Part shown: positions 50,172-59,677 of the stretch, piece after piece | Numbering within the stretch: the first letter of the stretch is position 1 | Layout: each line of letters starts with the position of its first letter | Notes under the pieces: generated by a model | Told to the model about the DNA's origin: nothing | Databases searched by the model: none | The model's input: the letters and a program-made list of their open reading frames with translations, nothing else | DNA from: Agromyces larvae | GTDB lineage: Bacteria; Actinomycetota; Actinomycetes; Actinomycetales; Microbacteriaceae | DNA length: 64,000 bases | NCBI RefSeq assembly: GCF_022811705.1 | Contig: NZ_CP094528.1 | Coordinates: forward strand, 3,286,001-3,350,000 | Direction: 5' to 3' | Position numbers and translations under genes: made by a program

Positions 50172-50732
50172 ATGACGGCGAGAACCGGGGGCGCGGCGCG
50201 GCGCGCCGACGCGGCGCACCGCGACGACCGTGCCGCGCGCGCCGCGATCCGCAGTGCGAAGCGCACCGAGCACGAGGCACGCGACCTCGCGAAGGCGCTC
50301 ACCGACCGCGGGCAGCGCAGGCGGCTGGAAGCGGCGATCGCCGAGGCGCGTCGCATCCGCAAGCTCGCGAAACGCGAACGCCGCGACCGGCCGCGTGCGG
50401 CGGCCCGCCGCGCCGCCCACGCCGCGGCGCTGCTCGAACGCCGAGCGCTGCACGTCGGCCCCGGCGGACGCACCGAGCCGGTGCGCCCCGAACGGTACGC
50501 CGGGGGACGGCCGATCGCCGCGGCCGCCGGCGAGGCGAAAGCCCGCACCAAGGCGCACGAACGCACCGTGAAGCGGCGGCGCAAGCGCGTCGCCCAGGTG
50601 AAGAAGATGTCGGACTTCGTCGCCCGACACGTCATCGCGCAGGCGACCGTCGCGCCGACCGATCGGGAACTCGACCGCTCCATCGCGAAGTCGGGCAAGC
50701 GCGCGCAGCGAGCCGTCGGATCGCGCGGGTAG
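50172..50732 (+). CDS. Arg/Ala-rich basic protein of unknown function
   Basis: Protein of 186 residues with very high Arg, Ala and Lys content and no hydrophobic segment; long helical or coiled-coil stretches are likely (residues 15-95). A cluster KRRRKRVAQVKKM lies near 140. It may bind nucleic acid. TAGACC lies 6 nt before the ATG, with GGAGA overlapping, so either leaderless or normal initiation is possible. It runs with the next two genes (a small membrane protein and a YidC paralogue). Because Arg/Ala-rich shadow frames are common at this GC, I place only moderate trust in it. Confidence 0.6.
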   Translation: MTARTGGAARRADAAHRDDRAARAAIRSAKRTEHEARDLAKALTDRGQRRRLEAAIAEARRIRKLAKRERRDRPRAAARRAAHAAALLERRALHVGPGGRTEPVRPERYAGGRPIAAAAGEAKARTKAHERTVKRRRKRVAQVKKMSDFVARHVIAQATVAPTDRELDRSIAKSGKRAQRAVGSRG

Positions 50733-50742
50733 ACTCCCCGGC

Positions 50743-51048
50743 ATGTCCACGGTCGTCCTCGCCGCCTTCGTGCAGCTCGTCGCTGCGGTGGCGCAGGGCG
50801 TGGTCTCCGCCGGCGACGCGTTCGCCGCCGCCGCCGCCACCGGCACGCCCGCCACGGTGCTGCTCCTGGTCGGGGCGCTGGGCGTCGCGGCCATCGCGTT
50901 CGTCGCGCTGCGGGCGCTCGTGGCCGCCGAGCCCGACCCCGCGGCATCCGTGCATCGCGGGCAGACCGTCGACGTCTCGCGGCTGCTCTCGCAGAGCGAC
51001 CCCGACGCACCGGGGCGCACCCGCCCGCGAGCGCCGACCGCGGCCTGA
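50743..51048 (+). CDS. Small membrane protein upstream of yidC
   Basis: Protein of 101 residues. Two hydrophobic helices (about 3-30 and 36-62) precede a polar, Pro/Arg-rich tail. It resembles the small DUF6412-type proteins encoded near YidC paralogues in related genera, but this is from memory and not secure. TAGACT (50730-50735) lies 7 nt before ATG 50743; its TAG is the stop codon of the upstream gene. Probably co-functional with the insertase. Confidence 0.7.
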   Translation: MSTVVLAAFVQLVAAVAQGVVSAGDAFAAAAATGTPATVLLLVGALGVAAIAFVALRALVAAEPDPAASVHRGQTVDVSRLLSQSDPDAPGRTRPRAPTAA

Positions 51049-51145
51049 CCGGCCGCGCAGTCGTCCGCTGAGACGGGCGGCACCGCGGCGGGGCATCCGA
51101 TCGCTGCGTTGCGCTGCGTTGCGCCTGTGCGCGTGCTGCGCCCGA

Positions 51146-51236
51146 GGCATCCGCCCGGGGCATCCGCCCGGGGCATCCGCCGGGGGCATCCGCCGGGGGC
51201 ATCCGCACGAGGCATCCGCCCGAGGCATCCGCACCG
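51146..51236. repeat. Seven 13-bp tandem repeats upstream of yidC
   Basis: Units of GGCATCCGCCCGG and variants begin at 51146, 51159, 51172, 51185, 51198, 51211 and 51224. The core GGCATCC is the word over-used throughout this genome segment. The array occupies the 257-bp gap between the small membrane protein and yidC; nothing else is evident there. Confidence 0.9.
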
Positions 51237-51305
51237 CGCCCGCGACCCGACCACCTCGCCGCCCGCGGCCGAACGGATCCGCATCCCTTCGACCGACAGG
51301 ACACC

Positions 51306-52133
51306 ATGAACCTCTACGAATTCCCGCCCATCGCCGCCGTCATCGACGGCGCCTACGCCGTGCTCGCCTGGCTCGCGAGCGCGCTCGAACCGCTCGCCGG
51401 TGCGGCCGGCGCCGCGCTCGCCGTCGTCGTGCTCACCCTCGCGGTGCGCGCCGCGCTCATCCCTGCGGCGCTGGCCCAGGCCCGCGGCGAACGCGACCGC
51501 CTGCGGCTCGCGCCGAAACTCGCCGAGCTCCAGCGCAAGCACGCCAAGCATCCCGAACGTCTCCAGCGCGCGATGATGGACCTCTACGCGTCCGAGCGCG
51601 TCTCGCCGCTCGCCGGCTGCCTGCCCGCGCTCGTCCAGGCGCCCGTGATCTCGGTCGTCTACGCCCTGTTCATCCTGCCGACGGTGAACGGGCACCCCAA
51701 CGACCTGCTCACCCACACCGTGTTCGGCGTTCCGCTCGGGTCGTCGTTCGCGCACGCCGTCGGCACCGGCACGCTGACGCCGGCCCTCATCGCCGTGACC
51801 GCCGCGCTCGTGCTCGTCGCGGTCGTCGTCGGCGAACTCACGCGGCGGATGATGCGGGCGCAGCAGGCGGGTGCCGCTTCGGGTGCTGCTTCTGCTGGTT
51901 CTGCTGGTTCTGCTGCTGCGCAGAGCGCGCGATCGGATGCCTCGCCGGCGCTGCCGATCGCGGCGCTGCATCGCGTGGCGGCGGTGCTGCCGTTCCTCAC
52001 CGCGGTGATCGTGCTGTTCGTGCCGGTCGCCGCCGGGCTCTACCTCGCGGTCAGCATCACCTGGACGCTCGCGCAGCGCGCCATCCTGCGCCGCACCGTG
52101 ATCGACCCGCCGGCCGCGCCCGCGATCGCGTAG
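51306..52133 (+). CDS. yidC: YidC/Oxa1-family membrane insertase paralogue
   Basis: Protein of 275 residues with the Oxa1/YidC core: an N-terminal helix, a cytoplasmic helical hairpin (ARGERDRLRLAPKLAELQRKHAKHP in two helices), then SPLAGCLPALVQAPVISVVYALF and three later helices. It is not in the rpmH-rnpA-yidC-jag setting, so it is likely a second, specialised insertase. The loop near residue 200 is a Gly/Ala/Ser run encoded by short CTGCTGGTT repeats with lower GC than the gene. ATG 51306 follows GACAGGACACC. Confidence 0.87.
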   Translation: MNLYEFPPIAAVIDGAYAVLAWLASALEPLAGAAGAALAVVVLTLAVRAALIPAALAQARGERDRLRLAPKLAELQRKHAKHPERLQRAMMDLYASERVSPLAGCLPALVQAPVISVVYALFILPTVNGHPNDLLTHTVFGVPLGSSFAHAVGTGTLTPALIAVTAALVLVAVVVGELTRRMMRAQQAGAASGAASAGSAGSAAAQSARSDASPALPIAALHRVAAVLPFLTAVIVLFVPVAAGLYLAVSITWTLAQRAILRRTVIDPPAAPAIA

Positions 52134-52164
52134 CCGGCCGCGCGGACGGGGCCGACCGTTCGAG

Positions 52165-52224
52165 GTGCAGGAGATCGGGCTGCCTCCACCCCGTGGAGCG
52201 GGGAGAGGGCCCAATCTCCTGCAC
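52165..52224. terminator. Hairpin between convergent yidC and lldD
   Basis: TGCAGGAGATCGGGC (52166-52180) pairs with 52209-52223 at 14 of 15 positions, plus one flanking pair. An inner CTCCA-CCCCG-TGGAG stem sits in the loop. It lies 32 bp after the yidC stop and 15 bp before the lldD end. Confidence 0.75.
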
Positions 52225-52239
52225 GATGAATCGAGGCGG

Positions 52240-53673
52240 TCAGCTCGCCTTCGCCGCGCGCGGGGTCGCCGGCTTCGCGGCCGCAGCGGGCTTGGTCGCG
52301 CCCGCGGCCTTCGACGCGGCGGCCTTGGACGCAGTCGCCTTCGGCGCGCCCGCCTTGGGAGCAGCGGTGGCAGCACCCGCCGGCCGCTTCGCGCGCGGCT
52401 TCGGGGTGGCCACCGCGCGCTCCGCGGCATCCGCCGCTTCGCGACGAATGGGCTGCAGGCGGGTGAGCTGCGTGACGTGCTGGGGGCCGAGCTCGTCGAG
52501 GGTCGCGACCTCGAGCAGCTTCATGGTGCGCTCGATCTCTCCGCGCAGGATCTCGACGGTGCGGTCGACGCCGCGGCGCCCGCCGGCCATGAGCCCGTAG
52601 AGGTAGGCGCGGCCGATCAGGGTGAAGTCGGCTCCGAGCGCGACGGATGCCACGATGTCGGCGCCGTTCATGATGCCGGTGTCGATCATGACGGTGAGGT
52701 CGCGGCCGACCTCGCGCGCCACGTCGGGCAGCAGGTGGAACGGGATCGGCGCCCGGTCGAGCTGGCGGCCGCCGTGGTTCGAGAGCACGATGCCGTCGAC
52801 GCCGCGGTCGGCGAGGGCGCGGGCGTCGGCGACGGTCTGCACGCCCTTGACGACGATCTTGCCGTTCCACATCGAGCGGATGATGTCGAGGTCGTCGAAC
52901 GAGATGGTCGGGTCCATGGCGGCGTCGAGCAGTTCGCCGACGGTGCCGCCGGTCGAGGACAGCGACGCGAATTCGAGCTTGGGGGTGGTGAGGAAGTTGA
53001 TCCACCACTCGGGCCGCGGGATCGCGTTGATGACGGTCGCGGGCGTGAGCTGCGGCGGGATCGAGAACCCGTTGCGCTTGTCGCGCAGCCGCGCCCCGGC
53101 GACGGGCGTGTCGACGGTGAAGAAGATCGTGTCGAACCCGGCGGCCTCGGCGCGGCGCACCAGGTCGTACGAGATCTCGCGCCGGCGCATGACGTAGAGC
53201 TGGAACCAGTTGCGACCGGTCGGGTTCGCGGCCTTCACGTCCTCGATGGAGGTGGTGCCGAGGGTGGAGAGCGTGAACGGGATGCCCGCCGCACCCGCTG
53301 CGCCGGCCCCGGCGATCTCGCCCTCGGTCTGCATGAGGCGGGTGAACCCGGTGGGCGCGATGCCGAACGGCAGCGCACTGGGCCCGTCGAGCACGGTCGT
53401 GGACGTGTCGACGACGGGCACGCTGCGCAGGATCGACGGGTGGAACTCGACGTCCTCGAACGCCTGGCGAGCACGCGCGAGCGACAGTTCGCCCTCGGCG
53501 GCGCCCTCGGTGTAGTCGAACGCGGCCTTCGGGGTGCGGCGCTTCGCGATCGCGCGCAGGTCGGCGATCGTGAGCGCCTGCGCGAGCCGGCGGTCGGTGG
53601 CGTTCCAGGTGGGGCGCTTGAACTGCATCAGTTCGAACACGTCGCGCGGGTTCGGGACCTGGCGCTTCACCAT
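52240..53673 (-). CDS. lldD: L-lactate dehydrogenase (FMN, LldD-like) with a histone-like tail
   Basis: Alpha-hydroxy-acid oxidase-family enzyme of 477 residues. The FMN barrel covers about 1-405, including [29 protein letters not shown] and the active-site His300 in [10 protein letters not shown]. The opening [20 protein letters not shown] is the actinobacterial quinone-dependent LldD pattern. Residues about 415-477 are an extra Lys/Ala/Pro-rich tail (for example [19 protein letters not shown]) like histone H1 or HupB tails. ATG 53673 overlaps the LldR stop by 7 bp, behind GAAGGAG. It oxidises lactate to pyruvate at the membrane. Confidence 0.9.
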   Translation of the reverse strand: MVKRQVPNPRDVFELMQFKRPTWNATDRRLAQALTIADLRAIAKRRTPKAAFDYTEGAAEGELSLARARQAFEDVEFHPSILRSVPVVDTSTTVLDGPSALPFGIAPTGFTRLMQTEGEIAGAGAAGAAGIPFTLSTLGTTSIEDVKAANPTGRNWFQLYVMRRREISYDLVRRAEAAGFDTIFFTVDTPVAGARLRDKRNGFSIPPQLTPATVINAIPRPEWWINFLTTPKLEFASLSSTGGTVGELLDAAMDPTISFDDLDIIRSMWNGKIVVKGVQTVADARALADRGVDGIVLSNHGGRQLDRAPIPFHLLPDVAREVGRDLTVMIDTGIMNGADIVASVALGADFTLIGRAYLYGLMAGGRRGVDRTVEILRGEIERTMKLLEVATLDELGPQHVTQLTRLQPIRREAADAAERAVATPKPRAKRPAGAATAAPKAGAPKATASKAAASKAAGATKPAAAAKPATPRAAKAS

Positions 53674-54470
53674 GTGCGGTTCTCCTTCGAAACAGGGGGA
53701 GCGGGGATGGGGGCGGGTGGCCGGGCGGGCGGCGGGCCGGATGTCTCGGCGAGCGTCTCGGCGTAGTAGCCGGCGATGTGGTCGCGGATGAGGGTGCGCG
53801 CCAGCGGGGCATCCGATTCGCGGATCGCCTCGAGGACGCCGCGATGCTCGTGCCGCAACCGGGCCGAGGTCGCGTCCCAGTCGGCGATGCGGGCGACGCC
53901 CGCCCTCGCGTAGCCCTCGATGCCGCTGCGCAGGCCCGCCATGGTCGCGGCGATCACCTGGTTGCCGGATGCCTCGGCCAGCGCCAGGTGGAAGGCGGCG
54001 TCGAGCGCGAGGAAGTCCTCCGCTGCGAGGCCGACCGCGTCCATGGCGTCGAGCAGGCGATCGAGTTCGGCGAAGGACGGTGCCGGATCGGCGTCGGCGA
54101 GCTCTTCGACGACGGATGCCTCGAGCACGAGCCGCGTGCGCACGATGTCGGCGACGGGGAATCCGCGGGCCGCGACCTGCAGCCGCATGAGCGCGCCCAT
54201 CGCGCCGGCCGGGGTCGCGACGATGATGGCGCCGGCGGTCGGGCCGGACCCGGTCGCGGTGCGCACGAGCCCCATCGCCTCGAGGACGCGGAGCGCCTCG
54301 CGCACGCTCGATCGGCCGACGCCGAGGTCGGTCGAGAGCTGGCGTTCGCCGGGCAGCCGATCGCCCGCGGCCAGTTCACCCGACAGCAGTTGCGACTCGA
54401 TGTGCTCGAGCACGACCTGCCAGGCACGCTGGCTCGCCGACGGGCGTTCGTAGGCGTGTACTCGCGCCAT
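53667..54470 (-). CDS. lldR: FadR/GntR-family lactate regulator
   Basis: Regulator of 267 residues. The GntR winged helix (about 10-80) includes [22 protein letters not shown] as two helices, followed by a FadR-type FCD all-helical domain (about 100-240) with metal-ligand His ([12 protein letters not shown]) and [10 protein letters not shown]. The C-terminus is Pro-rich. ATG 54470 follows GAGGAGG. It is co-transcribed with lldD. The operators at 54495-54540 overlap its promoter, indicating lactate-responsive autorepression. Confidence 0.87.
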   Translation of the reverse strand: MARVHAYERPSASQRAWQVVLEHIESQLLSGELAAGDRLPGERQLSTDLGVGRSSVREALRVLEAMGLVRTATGSGPTAGAIIVATPAGAMGALMRLQVAARGFPVADIVRTRLVLEASVVEELADADPAPSFAELDRLLDAMDAVGLAAEDFLALDAAFHLALAEASGNQVIAATMAGLRSGIEGYARAGVARIADWDATSARLRHEHRGVLEAIRESDAPLARTLIRDHIAGYYAETLAETSGPPPARPPAPIPAPPVSKENRTW

Positions 54471-54494
54471 AGCGCCCTCCTCGGCGGTGCGGAT

Positions 54495-54540
54495 GTGGTC
54501 AGACCACGGTAGCACGATCTGCCGCCCGATGGTCTGACCA
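54495..54540. promoter_or_regulatory. Two FadR/LldR-type operators and the lldR -10 box
   Basis: GTGGTC-A-GACCAC (54495-54507) and TGGTC-T-GACCA (54530-54540) share the TGGTCNGACCA palindrome expected for LldR, 34 bp apart. TACCGT (54506-54511, minus) next to the first site is a likely -10 for lldR. The pair could form a loop. Confidence 0.8.
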
Positions 54541-54565
54541 CAGGAAACACTCTGTTCACATGGGT

Positions 54566-56088
<1,523 letters not shown>

Positions 56089-56122
56089 GGCATCCGCGCG
56101 CCCCGGCCGTGCCGGCGCGCCC

Positions 56123-56168
56123 GCGCGCCCGCGCCCGGCCGTGCGCCCTGCGCGCCCGCGCCCGGCCG
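56123..56168. repeat. 27-bp spaced GC direct repeat after gdhA
   Basis: A 19-base GC-only string at 56123-56141 recurs exactly at 56150-56168. It lies in the 89-bp gap between the convergent gdhA and NYN genes and could fold, but no clean stem is evident. Confidence 0.6.
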
Positions 56169-56177
56169 CGCCGCGGG

Positions 56178-57221
56178 TCAGGGCTTCTTCGGGCGGATCC
56201 GAATGCGGTTCGCCTGCTCGTCGAGCTCGACGACCCCGCCGCGCGACTTCAAGAAGTCGCTGAACGAGACGAACCCGAGTCGCCGCTCCTGGAACGACGG
56301 ATCCATGCGCAGCATCTGGTTCTTCACCGCGCCCGACGGCTGCCACTCCTCGTCGTTCTTCGCGCGCATCAGCTCGAGGGCCTTCAGCAGCAGGCGGCCG
56401 GGATTGCGCGACGGCGGAGCCGACTCGCCGGCCGCGACCGGCGGCTGGAACGCGACCGCGAGGCCGGGCGCTTTCGCCGGTTCGGATGCCTCGGGCTGCG
56501 CGGCCCCGGACGCGTCGGCGCTCCCGGAGCTCTCGGATGCCTCGGGCTTCACCGTCTCGGACGTCGCCCGGCGGCCGCGGCCCCGCGACGACTTCGCGGC
56601 CGGCGCGGGCGCTGCGGGCGGCTCGGCCGGCGGAGCATCCGTCTCGTCATCGTCGACCGACGCATCCGTCGTGAGCAGCGCGTCGTAGTCGGCGTACTCG
56701 TCGCACGACGCGGTGAGCGCGCGGCTCGTGCCGCCCGCCACGCCGATGCCGACGACGTAGCGACCCAGCCGCTTGGCCTTCTGCGCGAGCGCGACGTAGT
56801 CGCTGTCGCCCGCCACGATCACGATGTGGGTGAGGTCGTCGAGCCGGAACAGGTCCTCGACCGCGTCGACCGCGAGCCGGATGTCGGCGCCGTTCTTCGT
56901 CGCCGACAGCGGGAAGAGCTGCACCAGGTCGACGGCCCGGTCGATGAGCTGCCCGCGATAGCTGGCGTTCACCGGCGTCGACCAGTCGGCGTAGGCGCGC
57001 GCGAGTGCGATGGTGCCGAACGTCGCCGCGAAGTCGAGCACGGCGTCGACGTCGACCGTCGCCTCGGCGAGGCGTTCGGCGGTCTTCGTCCCGGCGGTCG
57101 GCGTCTTGGATCGGGAGGTGTCTTTGCGGTACGCGCCGTCGCCATGCAACTGGTCGTATCGCGAGATGACGATGTTGTCGAAGTCGAAGTAGAGCGCGAC
57201 GCGGGGTTCTGCGCTGGCCAT
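56178..57221 (-). CDS. NYN-domain nuclease-like protein with OST-HTH/LOTUS domain
   Basis: Protein of 347 residues. An N-terminal NYN (PIN-like, LabA/Limkain type) domain (about 5-170) has VALYFDFDNIV, NGADIRLAVDA and IVIVAGDSDYVALAQKAKRLG, giving the acidic cluster of this RNase-like fold. A disordered Pro/Ala/Glu linker (about 185-270) follows. The C-terminal OST-HTH-like domain (about 275-345) has SGAVKNQMLRMDPSF and YSDF-like FVSFSDFLKSRG. TAGGCT (57228-57233, minus) is 6 nt before ATG 57221. Probably RNA-binding or RNA-processing. Confidence 0.88.
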   Translation of the reverse strand: MASAEPRVALYFDFDNIVISRYDQLHGDGAYRKDTSRSKTPTAGTKTAERLAEATVDVDAVLDFAATFGTIALARAYADWSTPVNASYRGQLIDRAVDLVQLFPLSATKNGADIRLAVDAVEDLFRLDDLTHIVIVAGDSDYVALAQKAKRLGRYVVGIGVAGGTSRALTASCDEYADYDALLTTDASVDDDETDAPPAEPPAAPAPAAKSSRGRGRRATSETVKPEASESSGSADASGAAQPEASEPAKAPGLAVAFQPPVAAGESAPPSRNPGRLLLKALELMRAKNDEEWQPSGAVKNQMLRMDPSFQERRLGFVSFSDFLKSRGGVVELDEQANRIRIRPKKP

Positions 57222-57291
57222 CCCCCGAGCCTACGCCCCCCGACCTGCGCATCACCTCGACCCGGGGGGCCGACTGCGGGATGCTTGGGGC

Positions 57292-57774
57292 ATGGTCGAT
57301 TTCGCGAACCCCACCCGTCCGTCCGAGCGCATCGGCAATGCCGACCGCGACGCCGCCGTCGCTGCGCTCACCCAGGCACGCGAGGAGGGGCGGTTGAGCT
57401 CGGTCGAGTTCGAGGAGCGCGTGGCATCCGCTCGTAGTTCGGTCACCTGGGGCGACCTCGCGCCGCTGTTCGCCGACCTGCCGCCCTCGATCAGCGGCGC
57501 CGCGGGCGCCGCCGGAGCCGGCGGCGGCTTCGGCGCCACCGCCGGCTGGAACAGCTCGGCGCCCGCCGACGACGACTGGGGCAGCAGCCGCGCGCTCGGC
57601 GGCGGGTGGGGTGCGACGATCATGGCGTTCGTGCCGTTCCTCGCCCTCGGCCTGTTCTTCATCGCCGGATTCGCGTGGGACGGGTGGGCGTGGTCGTGGC
57701 TGTTCTTCCTGCTCGTCCCGGTCGCGGGCGTGATCATCTACGGCCCGGCGTCGCAGCAGCGCCGGCGGCGCTGA
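57292..57774 (+). CDS. DUF1707 membrane protein
   Basis: Protein of 160 residues. The DUF1707 domain (about 10-65) has RIGNADRDAAVAALTQARE and GRLSSVEFEERVASA, followed by a Gly/Ala/Ser linker and two hydrophobic helices (about 108-130 and 133-152). The basic end is QQRRRR. DUF1707 is an actinobacterial N-terminal domain on small membrane proteins of unknown function. It is divergent from the NYN gene by 70 bp. Confidence 0.87.
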   Translation: MVDFANPTRPSERIGNADRDAAVAALTQAREEGRLSSVEFEERVASARSSVTWGDLAPLFADLPPSISGAAGAAGAGGGFGATAGWNSSAPADDDWGSSRALGGGWGATIMAFVPFLALGLFFIAGFAWDGWAWSWLFFLLVPVAGVIIYGPASQQRRRR

Positions 57775-57784
57775 CCCGCGACCC

Positions 57785-57830
57785 CGGTCGGTGCAGACCG
57801 CGGTCGGTGCGACCGCGGTCGGTGCGACCG
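57785..57830. repeat. Three 15-16-bp tandem repeats
   Basis: CGGTCGGTGCAGACCG (57785-57800) is followed by two copies of CGGTCGGTGCGACCG (57801-57815, 57816-57830). The junctions make GACCGCGGTC palindromes. It lies just after the DUF1707 stop. Confidence 0.85.
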
Positions 57831-57845
57831 CACCGCGCGGCGGTT

Positions 57846-57927
57846 CGCAATTCAGGTACGCACTCGGCGTGTCGGGCCAGAATCCGGATGATTCGGCTCG
57901 ACACGCCGAGTGCGTACCTGAATTGCG
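57846..57927. repeat. 82-bp palindromic element, copy 3 (perfect 29-bp arms)
   Basis: Arms 57846-57874 and 57899-57927 are perfect inverted repeats of 29 bp. They begin CGCAATTCAGGTACGC and contain CGGCGTGTCG. The 24-base loop can form a further small stem. It lies between the convergent DUF1707 and PfpI genes and is the best-preserved copy of the family. Confidence 0.95.
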
Positions 57928-57963
57928 TTCAGGGCGAGGGCGAGGGCGGGGCGGGGCCGGGGC

Positions 57964-58539
57964 TCAGGCGGCTTCGGCGGCGGATGCCTCGTGGGCGGCG
58001 AGCACCTCGAGGAACGCCTTCATCCAGGTGCCGTTGTCGGGCCAGGCGCGGGCGGTGACGAGCGCCCCGTCGACGACTCCGCCGCCGTTCTCGAAGACGC
58101 CGCCGGCCGTCTCGACGTCGATCGCCAGCTCGGGGTACGCGCTCGAGGTGCGGCCGTCGAGCACGCCCGCGGCGCCGAGCAGCAGCGGGCCGTGGCAGGT
58201 CGCCGCCACCGGGGCGCCCTGCTCGAAGAAGTGGCGCACGATGCGCTTCGCGTCCTCGTTGTTGCGCAGGTACTCGGGCGCACGCCCGCCGGGGATGACG
58301 ATCGCGACGTAGTCGGCCGGGTCGACGTCGGCGAGCGCGATGTCGGCGTCCCACGTGTGGCCGGGCTTCTCGGTGTAGGTGTCGAACCCGTCGACGAAGT
58401 CGTGCACGACGAACTGCAGCTTGCGCTTGGCCGGTGCGCCGAGGTGCACCTCGTAGCCGGCCTCCTGCAGGCGGTGGTACGGGTAGAACACCTCGAGCGT
58501 CTCGGCCGCGTCGCCGGTGATGATGAGGATCTTGGACAT
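57964..58539 (-). CDS. DJ-1/PfpI-family protein
   Basis: Protein of 191 residues. The class I glutamine amidotransferase-like fold has MSKILIITGDAAETLEV, an Asp/Glu pocket, VIPGGRAPEYLRN, and the nucleophile elbow AATCHGPLLL with Cys115. It belongs to the PfpI/YhbO stress-protease or deglycase group. ATG 58539 follows GGAGGTACC; ATG 58554 is less likely. It is divergent from the IclR regulator across a perfect palindrome. Confidence 0.88.
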   Translation of the reverse strand: MSKILIITGDAAETLEVFYPYHRLQEAGYEVHLGAPAKRKLQFVVHDFVDGFDTYTEKPGHTWDADIALADVDPADYVAIVIPGGRAPEYLRNNEDAKRIVRHFFEQGAPVAATCHGPLLLGAAGVLDGRTSSAYPELAIDVETAGGVFENGGGVVDGALVTARAWPDNGTWMKAFLEVLAAHEASAAEAA

Positions 58540-58615
58540 CGGGGGTACCTCCATGTACTCCGGGGGATGGTCGGGAGCCAGGTTCGATCGGATGCCGCGA
58601 CCTCCGCGACCCGGA

Positions 58616-58632
58616 TTCGCACGATGTGCGAA
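58616..58632. promoter_or_regulatory. Perfect palindrome upstream of the iclR-like gene
   Basis: TTCGCAC-GAT-GTGCGAA is a perfect 7-bp inverted repeat with a 3-bp centre. It lies 44 bp upstream of the IclR gene start and 77 bp upstream of the PfpI start, a plausible IclR site. Confidence 0.65.
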
Positions 58633-58675
58633 ACGGGTGCGGACACGGCCGCGCGAGATGCCTAGACTCGGCGGC

Positions 58676-59446
58676 ATGACGTCGCAGGGCAGCGCGGACA
58701 CCGGCCTCCAGTCGGTGTCGCGTGTGCTGCGCGTGCTCGACGCGATCGGGGACTCGCCATCCGGCCTGACCGCCGCCGAGGTGGCCGAGCGGTTGGGGCT
58801 CGGGCAGGCGACGACGTACCGGCTGCTGCAGACCCTGCACGCCGCCGACTACATCGGCCGACAGCCCGACGAGCACCGGTACATCCTGGGCCGCGCGGTC
58901 GATCGGCTCGGCCGGTCGGTGCAGGCGCAGCTCGTGGTGACCCCGCCGGTGCGGGCGGCGCTGCGCACAGTGCACGACGACGCGCACGCCCCCGCGTACC
59001 TGACCGTCTTCCGCGGCGACGACATCGCGGTCGCGCACATCGAGGACTCGCCGCAGCATCCGCAGATCACCCAACTGCACGTGGGCTTCAGCGAGGCATC
59101 CCATGTGACCGCCTTCGGCAAGCTGATGCTCGCCTCGAAAGACGAGGCGCAGCTCTCGCGCTATCTGGCGAGGCACGGTGCGCGGGCGCTCACCCATCAG
59201 AGCGTGACGGATGCCGCGAAGCTGCGCGAGCAGCTCGACGAAGTGCGGGCGCAGCAGCTCGCGGTCGAGATCGAGGAGTACCTGCCGAAGCTCGCGTGCA
59301 TCGCCGCCCCGGTGCGCAACGCCGCGGGCCGGCTCGTCGGCGCGGTGTCGGTGTCGGTGCAGGCGAAGGACTTCGACTCCCGCGCCTACGGGCTCGAGCG
59401 GGCCGTGCGGCGCGGCGCCTGGCAGGTCGCCGCCGTGCTGCGCTGA
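58676..59446 (+). CDS. IclR-family regulator
   Basis: Regulator of 256 residues. The IclR winged helix (about 10-70) has GLTAAEVAERLGLGQATTYRLL in two helices, followed by the effector domain (about 75-250) with AYLTVFRGDDIAVAH and APVRNAAGRLVGAVSVS. ATG 58676 lies 7 nt after TAGACT (58663-58668): leaderless layout. Targets may include itself and the divergent PfpI gene. Confidence 0.91.
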   Translation: MTSQGSADTGLQSVSRVLRVLDAIGDSPSGLTAAEVAERLGLGQATTYRLLQTLHAADYIGRQPDEHRYILGRAVDRLGRSVQAQLVVTPPVRAALRTVHDDAHAPAYLTVFRGDDIAVAHIEDSPQHPQITQLHVGFSEASHVTAFGKLMLASKDEAQLSRYLARHGARALTHQSVTDAAKLREQLDEVRAQQLAVEIEEYLPKLACIAAPVRNAAGRLVGAVSVSVQAKDFDSRAYGLERAVRRGAWQVAAVLR

Positions 59447-59490
59447 CCAGCCGCCCGCCCACACCACCCACCCTCACCGCCACCGAGGGA

Positions 59491-59573
59491 ACGCAATTCA
59501 GGTACGCCCCGGCGTGTCGTGCCCCGTTAGGGCCCGAATCGGGCGACACGCCGAGCGCAAACCTGAATTGCGT
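59491..59573. repeat. 83-bp palindromic element, copy 4
   Basis: Ends ACGCAATTCAGGT / ACCTGAATTGCGT are perfect over 13 bp. The inner stem CGGCGTGTCG / CGACACGCCG (59510-59519, 59544-59553) is perfect. Unlike the other three, it lies between genes in tandem (IclR and the aldo/keto reductase), so its position is not tied to convergent ends. Confidence 0.9.
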
Positions 59574-59677
59574 ACCGGTTGGAGGGGTGGGGGCGTCACC
59601 GTTCGCCACAGGGGAGACCCCGTCCCGCTCGGCAGGGGTAGCGTCGGAGGTCGTCGCACATCGCCGAAGGAGCCTCC

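Noticed and set aside
51146-51236. Possible CRISPR or origin-like iterons in the 13-bp repeats
   Set aside because: No spacers, no cas or replication gene, and the repeat is GC-rich with no DnaA-box-like sequence.
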